Source of the DNA: JBBSMX01 sp038232935
Lineage (GTDB): Bacteria; Bacteroidota; Rhodothermia; Rhodothermales; JANQRZ01
Assembly (NCBI GenBank): GCA_038232935.1
Contig: JBBSMX010000163.1
Coordinates: forward strand, 1 to 8,607
Length of the DNA: 8,607 nucleotides
Direction of reading: 5' to 3'
A program made the translations under genes and the position numbers. The notes under the pieces were generated by a model that was not told the origin of the DNA, ran no database searches, and saw nothing but the letters and a program-made list of their open reading frames with translations. Of the stretch, positions 1 to 5,897 are shown piece by piece (position 1 is the first letter of the stretch; every line of letters begins with the position of its first letter).

Positions 1-1
1 C

Positions 2-1057
2 AGCATCTACCGCTCCCCCGACGGTGGCGAGACATGGGTACAGGTGGACGACGGCGTCAACATTGCCCCCATCCACACCCCGGCGGGCGCACTCATCGCC
101 GGCCTTGACGGGGACCCCTCAGACACGGTCGCTCGGAGCACTGACGATGGCCTCACTTGGGCGCACATCGACATGTGGCCGACGCTCGAAGGACGCATCC
201 TCCCGCTCACCTTCGCCACGCTGCCCGTCTCCGCCGATCTCCCCACCGGCCGTCTCGTCGCAGGCGGCAACGACGCCATCGTCTACTCCGACGACGACGG
301 CTTCTCGTGGGAGCCGACGAACATCTACGCCGGCTTCCGCTACCGCATCAACTCGATTGTCCGCGCGCCGTGGGGCCTGCTCTACGCGGCGGTGAACGAC
401 TTTGCGGCGAACGACATCGGCGGGGTGTGGGAGAGCGCCGACGGGGCCGTGTGGGAGCGGGTGGGACAGATCTCGGCACCCCCCGACAACGGCGGTGCGC
501 AGATCATCGCCCTCGGGGACTCGATGCTCTTTTCCATCAACCCCGGCGAGAACGAGGACATCCAGGTGTACCGCTCGGAGGACCGGGGGCGGACGTGGGC
601 GGGGACGGGGCGGATCGCAGCGGAGGCGGAGGTGGGGAACGGAGTGCGGATGCGGGAACTCATCGTGGGTCCGGAGGGGCGGCTGTGGCTGGGAATGACA
701 GGGGTAGGGCCGGGCACGGACGGTGGGGTGTTCCGCACGGTGGAGCCGGTGGTCCCGGTCAGCGCGGAGCCGGGGGAGCCGCCGGGAAAGCCCGATGAGT
801 TCGCGTTGCGTCCGGCGTACCCGAACCCGTCGAGCGGCTCGGTGACGGTGCCCCTCGTGCTGGACCAAGCCGCCGAGGTGCGCGTCGCTGTCTTTGACGT
901 GCTCGGGCGGCAGGTGACCGTGCTGCACGAGGGGCGGCTCGCGGCGGGCGAGCATACCTTCGATCTCGACGGGGCTGTGTTTCCGACGGGCGTGTACACG
1001 GTGCGGGCAGAGGTAGGCGAGCAGCGGTTCACCGAGCGGTTCACAGTGGTGCGTTGA
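2..1057 (+). CDS. Asp-box (BNR) beta-propeller protein with T9SS type A C-terminal sorting domain, 5' end missing
   Basis: Open from the left edge with no start in view; 351 residues are visible, so this is the C-terminal part of a larger protein. Asp-box motifs (S-x-D-x-G-x-T-W) occur at visible residues 5-12 (SPDGGETW), 46-53 (STDDGLTW), 96-103 (SDDDGFSW) and 192-199 (SEDRGRTW), plus a one-residue-short copy, SADGAVW, at 145-151. Such repeats mark beta-propellers of the sialidase/photosystem-stability/VPS10 type. The fold is clear but no catalytic function can be assigned. A Pro/Glu-rich linker (about 250-266) leads into a sorting domain (about 267-351) with the typical LRPAYPNPSSG opening, a VFDVLGRQV core and a GVYTVR strand near the end. 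In Bacteroidota this domain directs export through the type IX secretion system and cell-surface anchoring or release. Wobble bases change from C-rich to strongly G-rich at about 565. Family assignment is firm; substrate and role are unknown. Confidence 0.9.
   Translation, partial: SIYRSPDGGETWVQVDDGVNIAPIHTPAGALIAGLDGDPSDTVARSTDDGLTWAHIDMWPTLEGRILPLTFATLPVSADLPTGRLVAGGNDAIVYSDDDGFSWEPTNIYAGFRYRINSIVRAPWGLLYAAVNDFAANDIGGVWESADGAVWERVGQISAPPDNGGAQIIALGDSMLFSINPGENEDIQVYRSEDRGRTWAGTGRIAAEAEVGNGVRMRELIVGPEGRLWLGMTGVGPGTDGGVFRTVEPVVPVSAEPGEPPGKPDEFALRPAYPNPSSGSVTVPLVLDQAAEVRVAVFDVLGRQVTVLHEGRLAAGEHTFDLDGAVFPTGVYTVRAEVGEQRFTERFTVVR
585..610 (+). other. Putative G-quadruplex motif in the coding strand of the Asp-box gene
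   Basis: Four G-runs (585-589, 597-599, 601-604, 607-610) are separated by loops of 7, 1 and 2 bases and fit the G3+N1-7 rule. The motif lies on the sense strand, so it could form in DNA or mRNA. Folding is inferred; Gly, Arg and Trp codons in GC-rich DNA can produce such motifs by chance. Confidence 0.4.
691..714 (+). other. Second putative G-quadruplex motif in the same gene
   Basis: G-runs at 691-693, 701-704, 707-709 and 712-714 have loops of 7, 2 and 2 bases. The motif lies on the sense strand, 80 bases after the first one and just before the linker to the sorting domain. Confidence 0.4.
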
Positions 1058-1108
1058 GACCGGCGGCTCGCAGCACCGCGGCTGATCGGGTCCCGAGCCA
1101 GCATACCA

Positions 1109-1147
1109 AGCGGCCCCGCCTGACCTCAGGCGGGGCCGCTGCTTTTT
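1109..1147 (+). terminator. Intrinsic terminator between convergent genes
   Basis: A perfect 15-base inverted repeat (1109-1123 with 1126-1140, arm AGCGGCCCCGCCTGA) is followed two bases later by TTTTT at 1143-1147. With a realistic 4-base loop the stem is 14 pairs. It lies 52 bases after the stop of the Asp-box gene and 41 bases beyond the stop of the opposite lipoprotein gene. The T-tract side serves the + strand. From the - strand the hairpin is followed only by TTGGTATG, so it would be a weaker stop in that direction. Confidence 0.9.
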
Positions 1148-1181
1148 AGTCCCTCGGAGTACCGTATCCGTCGAAGGATGC

Positions 1182-1919
1182 TCAGGGCATCGTGATCTCG
1201 ACGAGCTCGCCTCGCCCGCCCGTCTCGACGTTCACCTCCAGGGCTGTCCCGATGCCGGCGCAGTAGTATTTGTGCTCCAGCACGTCCGGGTCCAGCGGCG
1301 TCGTGTCGCGCGTCTGCACGCAGTTCGTGAAGCTCCCGTACGGGACGGTGACGGCCTCGTTCGTGCTGAGGATCTCGGCGCGGTCCTCGGCCTCGGCCTC
1401 GTAGAACTCCTGGTAGTACGCCTGCCCGGCGGCGGGATGGGCCGGCATGACGATGCCCGGAATAGCCCCATCCACGCCGGTCTCCCACGATCCCTCCGTA
1501 CTTACGACTTCGCCGTCCTCGTACTCCCTCGTATTCTCGCCGAGGTACCACACGTTCCCATCGGCGTCCTGCGCGTACCAGTCGATGGTGTCCTCGATGA
1601 GCTCGCCGTCGAGGTAGACGCGGTCGCGGACGACGCGGGCCGTCACGCCCGCGATCTGCCGCGTGTCGTTGGTCACCTCGACGATGACCTCCTCCATACC
1701 GTCTTCGGCTTCCTCTTCGTAGCGGTACGTCGTGCCCGGCACGAGGGGGAAGTACGGGTTGGTGATGTCGGCCACGAACGCCGACGGGTTGAAGGGAGGC
1801 TCGTAGGTGACGGTGAAGCCGTCGCCGCCCCCTTCGTTTTCGGAGTCACAGGCGGCGAGGCTGAGGGTGGCGGCCGTAAGGACGGCCGAGAAGAGCAGAC
1901 GGGCGTAAAGGGAATTCAT
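1182..1919 (-). CDS. Uncharacterised secreted lipoprotein (245 aa)
   Basis: A lipoprotein signal peptide occupies residues 1-23, with lipobox LAAC and lipidated Cys24, followed by an acidic/Gly linker (DSENEGGGDG). I start at ATG 1919 because it begins directly with the signal peptide; an open extension to 1985 would place 22 non-signal residues in front. The mature part is rich in Tyr, Trp and acidic residues and looks all-beta: NPYFPLVPGTTYRYE (54-68), an IDWYAQDADGNVWYLGE segment (112-128), a GSWETGVDGAIPGIVMPAHP segment (143-162) and a VPYGSF segment (192-197). From memory this resembles a widespread family of secreted proteins of unknown function found in Bacteroidota, Actinomycetota and others; I know no assigned activity. 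Cys200 and Cys220 are the only cysteines in the mature chain after the lipid anchor and could form a disulphide. The gene is last in the - strand series, 99 bases after the DUF5666 gene. Confidence 0.85.
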   Translation of the reverse strand: MNSLYARLLFSAVLTAATLSLAACDSENEGGGDGFTVTYEPPFNPSAFVADITNPYFPLVPGTTYRYEEEAEDGMEEVIVEVTNDTRQIAGVTARVVRDRVYLDGELIEDTIDWYAQDADGNVWYLGENTREYEDGEVVSTEGSWETGVDGAIPGIVMPAHPAAGQAYYQEFYEAEAEDRAEILSTNEAVTVPYGSFTNCVQTRDTTPLDPDVLEHKYYCAGIGTALEVNVETGGRGELVEITMP

Positions 1920-1974
1920 GGCAGTCGGGGATTGGATGGAGGCGAGGGGTGTGGGTGGGCCACCGTGATACGTC

Positions 1975-2011
1975 CGGTCGGCCACCCCGAACAGAGCGGG
2001 ACGGCCGACCG
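1975..2011 (-). other. Inverted repeat downstream of the DUF5666 gene
   Basis: A 9-base perfect inverted repeat (CGGTCGGCC at 1975-1983, its complement at 2003-2011) encloses a 19-base loop that could form a few further G-C pairs. It begins 8 bases after the stop of the DUF5666 gene. There is no T-tract on its - strand exit side, so it may slow polymerase or protect an mRNA 3' end rather than act as a full intrinsic terminator. Confidence 0.35.
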
Positions 2012-2018
2012 AGCGCCG

Positions 2019-2330
2019 TCAGTCATTGGGGGACGACGGGTCTTCGATTTCGAGGGCGAAGCGCTCGCCGTTCCGCTCCTCGTATTCGACCTTGACCCGG
2101 TCGCCGACCGAGATGTCGCTGAGGCGGGCGTACCCGTCGAACTCCGTCTGCGGCGTGACGGCATAGCGGGTGGCATCGACGGTGAGGTAATTGGCACCTA
2201 CCTCCTCGACGGTACCAGTGATCTCCTGATCACCGCCGAAGACGCCCTCGAGCGTATCGCAGCCGGTGAAGCCGATGAGGAAGAGGGCGAGGGTAAGGCC
2301 CATCAGAGGGCGGAGGAATATGCGTAGCAT
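2019..2330 (-). CDS. Small DUF5666-like lipoprotein (103 aa)
   Basis: The N-terminus (MLRIFLRPLMGLTLALFLIG) is a hydrophobic signal peptide ending in FTGC, a lipobox with an unusual Phe at -3; Cys24 would be lipidated. ATG 2330 is chosen because it opens this signal; the frame is open further upstream to 2516, but that part is arginine/proline-rich, overlaps the DUF4249 gene and has no signal character. Residues about 36-97 form one small beta domain: ITGTVEEVGANYLTVDATRY, then a TEF..Y segment, then SVGDRVKVEYEE. This is the pattern of DUF5666, an OB-like fold of unknown function often found in secreted proteins. The tail after the domain is short and acidic (EDPSSPND). The gene lies 115 bases after the DUF4249 gene on the same strand, so co-transcription is possible but not shown. 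No function is assigned. Confidence 0.82.
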   Translation of the reverse strand: MLRIFLRPLMGLTLALFLIGFTGCDTLEGVFGGDQEITGTVEEVGANYLTVDATRYAVTPQTEFDGYARLSDISVGDRVKVEYEERNGERFALEIEDPSSPND

Positions 2331-2362
2331 AATGGATAACGGAATGGTTGGTGAGTCCGGGC

Positions 2363-2379
2363 GGCGGGTGAGCCCCGCC
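2363..2379 (-). other. Small GC hairpin between the DUF4249 and DUF5666 genes
   Basis: A 6-base perfect stem (GGCGGG at 2363-2368, CCCGCC at 2374-2379) has a 5-base loop. It lies in the 115-base gap, 66 bases after the DUF4249 stop and 33 bases before the DUF5666 start. No T-run follows on the - strand, so it is weak evidence for a terminator. The rest of this gap shows no convincing promoter. Confidence 0.25.
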
Positions 2380-2445
2380 TTCCCCAGTGTGACACCCGGC
2401 AACGGAGGGGTGCGTAAGCGCGCGTCATTTCCTCTCGCGGAACGC

Positions 2446-3420
2446 TCAGGGCAGCGTGGAGAGGAGCGTATCAGGCGGAACGGGAAAGACGCGCGGCCAG
2501 AAGCCCGCGAACACACCGAACCCGTTCGACAGGTTCGAGTGGATGCGGAGCGGTTCGGCGAAGGGGTTCTCGCCGAAGAGGGCCTGCTCCGGGGCCGTCT
2601 CCGCGTAGCGGTAGAGGTCTTCGGAGAGCGCGGCGAAGAGCACTACGAACCCGCGACGGACGGTGGCACCCCCGGTCGAACTCGGCGCGTCGTACGCGAT
2701 GTCGGCCACGATCACCCGCCGCTCTCCATCGAAGTCGGCGTCGCGGAAGAGGGCCTGGATGAAGGTCGGGGCGTCGGGGTCGAGCGGGTTCGGGAACGGC
2801 GTTTCGAAGGCGGGGTCGTCGCTCGTGAAGGGGAAGAGGGCGGGAGGGAGGGGCGTGACCGTCTGCGCCTGGGTATCTACGAGGCCACGGAGGTGGAGGA
2901 CGGCGAGGGTGTAGTAGTTCTCCTCACCGGGCGGGTCGTCGAGCGTGAGGCGGAGGCGGACGACGCGGCGGTTCCCCGGAGGCCCCTCCACCAGAACCGG
3001 CTCAAACGCCACGACCGGGGGCCGTGTCGGGAGCGATGCCGTACCCTCTACCGGGTCGAAGCCGGGGGCCTCGACGCGGAGGGTATAGGCGTGCCCCGGC
3101 GTCGGCCGGCTCCCGACGGCGAGGTACGTGCCCGCGTCGCGCCGTACGAGCCGCTCCAGCATCCGGTCGCCTTCCCAGATCTCGACGGTCGCGTCGTCCA
3201 CGAGCTCCGGTGGCTCGGGGTCGGTGTAGCCGACGGTGTGGGAGACGCGGACGGCCCACAGGCTCTCGGGCGCGAAGAACCCCTGCGCCACGAGCTGCCG
3301 CTCGTGCTCGGGCACGTTCACGTCGATGACGGTCTCGCAGCCCATCAGCGCAGCCAGAATCAGCATCGCTAGGAGAAGGCCGACGAGCACGGCGGGGGGG
3401 CCAGGTCTGTGAGAAAGCAT
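2446..3420 (-). CDS. DUF4249 family outer-membrane lipoprotein
   Basis: A 324-residue protein with a long hydrophobic signal (residues 9-27, many Leu/Ala), lipobox LMGC and lipidated Cys28. The mature start, CETVIDVNVPEHERQLVAQG (28-47), is the hallmark of DUF4249: Cys, then an ID-x-x-x-P strand, then a first Ig-like beta domain (about 40-135, including VEIWEGDRM and HAYTLRVEAPGF). The second half, about 136-324, has beta segments and FWPRVFPVPP near the end. DUF4249 proteins are typically encoded directly next to a TonB-dependent receptor in Bacteroidota and are presumed surface or periplasmic partners in uptake; no biochemical role is firmly established. ATG 3420 lies 4 bases after the receptor stop, which implies translational coupling; an upstream in-frame extension to 3495 overlaps the receptor and has no signal character. 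The coding strand has a C7 run at codons 7-9. On the template strand, 2830-2853 is a strong G-quadruplex motif. Confidence 0.93.
   Translation of the reverse strand: MLSHRPGPPAVLVGLLLAMLILAALMGCETVIDVNVPEHERQLVAQGFFAPESLWAVRVSHTVGYTDPEPPELVDDATVEIWEGDRMLERLVRRDAGTYLAVGSRPTPGHAYTLRVEAPGFDPVEGTASLPTRPPVVAFEPVLVEGPPGNRRVVRLRLTLDDPPGEENYYTLAVLHLRGLVDTQAQTVTPLPPALFPFTSDDPAFETPFPNPLDPDAPTFIQALFRDADFDGERRVIVADIAYDAPSSTGGATVRRGFVVLFAALSEDLYRYAETAPEQALFGENPFAEPLRIHSNLSNGFGVFAGFWPRVFPVPPDTLLSTLP
2830..2853 (+). other. Strong G-quadruplex motif on the template strand of the DUF4249 gene
   Basis: Five G-runs (2830-2833, 2838-2840, 2842-2844, 2846-2848, 2850-2853) have loops of only 4, 1, 1 and 1 bases. 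Short loops favour a stable quadruplex. It lies on the + strand, the transcription template of this gene, so it could stall RNA or DNA polymerase; the mRNA itself would be C-rich here. Confidence 0.5.
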
Positions 3421-3424
3421 CGGG

Positions 3425-5887
3425 CTAGAACCGGAAGCGGTAGGCGATGGCGGGGAGGATGGGGAAGAGGCTCGCCTGCCTGTAGACGCGTCCACCGTTC
3501 TCGCCCGGTGTCACGAACAGGAAGAACGGGTTGCGGCGGTTGTAGGCGTTATAAGCCCCGACCGAGAGCGTACTCTCGCCGCCTTTGAGAAACAGCGCCC
3601 CGCCGAAGTGCCAGTTCAGCGCGAGGTCGAGCCGGTGGTAGGCGGCCATCCGGTAACCGCCGCGCGAGCCGTAGTGAACGAGCGTCGGGAGCTCGACGGC
3701 CCCGCCGGAGTTGCGCGGGTCGAGACGGCGAAGCTGGCGGGGATCGAGGAGGCCGTTCTCGAAAAACCGCGCCGTGGCGAGCGTGACGGCCTGCCCGGTC
3801 CCGTATACCCACGTCGCCCCGATATCGAGGGCGTCGCTGAAGCGGTGGCTGAGGACGAGCGAGACGTCGTGGCGGCGGTCGTAGCGATAGGGGAACGTCA
3901 CGCCGTCGTTGAGGTCGTCGAACCGGCGCTGCGAGAACGAGAGCGTGTAGCCCACCCAGCCGGTCGTCCAGCCCGCGCTTCGGCGGAGGAACACCTCGGC
4001 CCCGTACGCCCATCCCCGCCCGACCGCCACCTCGTCCTGCCAGTCCTGCCCCGGCAGGACGAAGCTCGCGCCCGGCTTGTACTCGATGATCCCCCGCATG
4101 TCTTTGTAAAAGCCTTCCACCTCTAGCGTCCAGCCCTGGCCGACGCGGGCCGTCGTGCCGAGCGCCGCCTGCCACGCCCGTTGCGGCCCGACGCGCTCGG
4201 TCGGGGCGAGCCAGAGGTCGGTGGGGAGGTTGATCCCGGAGTTGGCGAGGAGGTGGAGGTACTGCTCCATCGTGCTGAACGACGCCTTAACGGACCAGTC
4301 TGGCGCGAGGAGGACCCGCGCCGCGAGGCGGGGCTGGAGCGAGGCGTAGGTCTGCGCGCCCACGCGCATCGCCGACGCGTGGAGGCCGACATTGGCGGCG
4401 AGCCGCGCACTGATCCGGAGGTCGTCCTCGGCGTAGGCGAAGCCTTCCCACGTGGTGTAGGCGAACGTCTCGGGCGTGAGCGCCTCGGCAATCGTCGCGG
4501 CCGTGGCCGCCGCCGCGCTGTCGGCGAGGCGGTAGCGGAGCGTCCCGACGCCGGGGTTGAAGCGGTGCCGCGTGAGGCCGGACCCGACGCGGACGGCGTG
4601 GGCGTTCGCCGGCGTCCACTCGGCGTCGAGCCGCCCGCCGAGGTCGGTGATGCCGGAGGTGTAGGCGATCTCCTCGAACGAGGCGTTGCCCTGATCCAGC
4701 CGCGTGCGCGTCACGAAGCGGTAGCGGCTCGCGGCGAGGGCGGCGGTGGCGAAAAGGCGGTCCGACACCGGGCGGGTCCAGCGGAGCGTGGCGAGGGCGT
4801 TGCCCCACGTCGCCCCGCCTTCGAACCGCTCGCGGACCCCGTTCGCCGCCGTGCTCGCGTAGGCCGTGCCGTAGACGTCGTCGCCGAGGTAGGCGCTGAG
4901 GGCGAGCCGGTCGCGCGCGCTCGCGTCGAGCGTGAGGCGGGCGTTGAGGTCGTAGAAGTAGGACGTGAAGTCCTGCCCGTTCGTTCGCCCGGCGAGGAAT
5001 GGCCGCGCGAGCACGTCGATGTACGTCCGCCGCCCTGAGACGATAAACGAGCCAGGGAGCCCAGGGAGCGGCCCTTCGGTGGTGAGCGACGACGCGACGA
5101 GGCCGACCGATCCCTCCGCCCCATAGCTCTTCCGGTTCCCCTCGCGGAGGGCCACGTCCACGACCGACGAGAGCCGGCCGCCGTAGCGCGCCGGGAAGCC
5201 GCCCTTCGTCAGCTCGACGCGAGCAATCGAGGCGGTGTTGAAGACGGAGAGGAAGCCGAGGACGTGGCTGACGTTGTAGACCGGCGCGCCGTCGAGGAGG
5301 ATGAGGTTCTGGTCCGGCCCGCCGCCGCGCACGTAGAGCCCCGTCTGCCCCTCGGACCCGCTCTGGACGCCGGGAAGGAGTTGGATCGCTTTGATCGGGT
5401 CCGGCTCGCCGAGGAGTGCAGGGAGCTGCTCGACCTCGGCCGCCGTCAGCGCTGTCGTGCTCATCCGCGTGGACGTGACCGCGTCGTCGCCGCGCTCGCC
5501 GACGACCTCGACCTCGCCGACGGCTTCGGCGCTGGGCACGAGCGCAATGTCGAGCCGGCGGTCGTCGCTGAGAACGACGACGAGCGCCACCGTGCGATAC
5601 CCCACGTAGGAGACGCGAACGCGGACGGTGTCGATGCGGACTGGGAGGGGCAGGCTAAAAAAACCGGCGGCGTTCGTCGTCGTCCCGGTTTCCAGGCTCG
5701 GCACGTAGACGTTCGCGCCCGGCAGCCGCTCGCCGCTCGAAGCATCGCTCACGGTCCCGCTGAGGGTGGCGCGAGCGGGCCGTTCCTGGGCCCACGCAGC
5801 TCGGGGAGCGACGAGATGCAGGAGCGCCAGCACGAGGACCGAGAAGGTCGGGATCACACGCACGGGAGCTCCTGCACGAGTCTGCAT
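3425..5887 (-). CDS. TonB-dependent receptor with carboxypeptidase-regulatory-like domain and plug
   Basis: A complete 820-residue outer-membrane receptor. Residues 1-33 are a signal peptide with a probable cut after AWA. Residues about 41-118 are a CarboxypepD_reg-like beta domain (LSGTVSDASSGERLPGANVY at 42-61, then SYVGYR at 93-98). Residues about 135-248 are the plug, with LYVRGGGPDQNLILLDGAPV (184-203) and the VELTKGGFPARYGGRLSSVV segment (224-243). The remainder is a beta-barrel with many aromatic strands, ending in Phe (AYRFRF), the usual outer-membrane assembly signal. Such receptors import a bound ligand (siderophore, haem, oligosaccharide, peptide or cobalamin) using TonB-ExbBD energy; the ligand cannot be told from sequence. 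It lies 10 bases after the PepSY gene and 4 bases before the DUF4249 gene, a tight operon. A T7 run at codons 75-77 stands out in a GC-rich gene. It is a distant paralogue of the receptor at 6406-8607. Confidence 0.97.
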   Translation of the reverse strand: MQTRAGAPVRVIPTFSVLVLALLHLVAPRAAWAQERPARATLSGTVSDASSGERLPGANVYVPSLETGTTTNAAGFFSLPLPVRIDTVRVRVSYVGYRTVALVVVLSDDRRLDIALVPSAEAVGEVEVVGERGDDAVTSTRMSTTALTAAEVEQLPALLGEPDPIKAIQLLPGVQSGSEGQTGLYVRGGGPDQNLILLDGAPVYNVSHVLGFLSVFNTASIARVELTKGGFPARYGGRLSSVVDVALREGNRKSYGAEGSVGLVASSLTTEGPLPGLPGSFIVSGRRTYIDVLARPFLAGRTNGQDFTSYFYDLNARLTLDASARDRLALSAYLGDDVYGTAYASTAANGVRERFEGGATWGNALATLRWTRPVSDRLFATAALAASRYRFVTRTRLDQGNASFEEIAYTSGITDLGGRLDAEWTPANAHAVRVGSGLTRHRFNPGVGTLRYRLADSAAAATAATIAEALTPETFAYTTWEGFAYAEDDLRISARLAANVGLHASAMRVGAQTYASLQPRLAARVLLAPDWSVKASFSTMEQYLHLLANSGINLPTDLWLAPTERVGPQRAWQAALGTTARVGQGWTLEVEGFYKDMRGIIEYKPGASFVLPGQDWQDEVAVGRGWAYGAEVFLRRSAGWTTGWVGYTLSFSQRRFDDLNDGVTFPYRYDRRHDVSLVLSHRFSDALDIGATWVYGTGQAVTLATARFFENGLLDPRQLRRLDPRNSGGAVELPTLVHYGSRGGYRMAAYHRLDLALNWHFGGALFLKGGESTLSVGAYNAYNRRNPFFLFVTPGENGGRVYRQASLFPILPAIAYRFRF

Positions 5888-5897
5888 CGGGTGGGTC

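Noticed and set aside
479..484. C6 run in the Asp-box gene as a slippage site
   Set aside because: Six C bases are commonplace in this GC-rich DNA and there is no positional argument.
1935..1948. 14-base match (gatggaggcgaggg) with about 6105-6118
   Set aside because: One copy is intergenic and the other coding, with no flanking similarity; chance similarity in G-rich sequence is likely.
1920..1985. N-terminal extension of the 245-residue lipoprotein to 1985
   Set aside because: It would put 22 polar residues before an intact lipoprotein signal peptide; ATG 1919 is the sensible start.
1920..2018. Promoter before the 245-residue lipoprotein gene (TATCAC-like box near 1965)
   Set aside because: There is no acceptable upstream element at 16-19 bases and no TTTG; too weak to list.
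1272..2327. Long + strand frame spanning two lipoprotein genes
   Set aside because: It crosses two convincing - strand genes and the gap between them, and shows no signal, domain or gene-like composition.
2331..2516. N-terminal extension of the DUF5666 lipoprotein to 2516
   Set aside because: It would overlap the DUF4249 coding region and place 62 Arg/Pro-rich residues before the signal peptide.
2266..3372. Long open reading frame on the + strand opposite the DUF4249 gene
   Set aside because: Its product is Arg/Glu/Gly-rich low-complexity sequence with no family pattern, while the - strand frame has a lipoprotein signal and DUF4249 hallmarks. It is an antisense shadow caused by high GC.
3421..3495. 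N-terminal extension of the DUF4249 protein to 3495
   Set aside because: It lies inside the receptor 3' end, is Ser/Pro-rich, and precedes an intact signal peptide that begins at ATG 3420.
4181..5038. + strand frame opposite the receptor barrel; a similar one at 6568-7416
   Set aside because: Both are charged, repetitive Arg/Glu/Gly translations antisense to well-supported receptor barrels.
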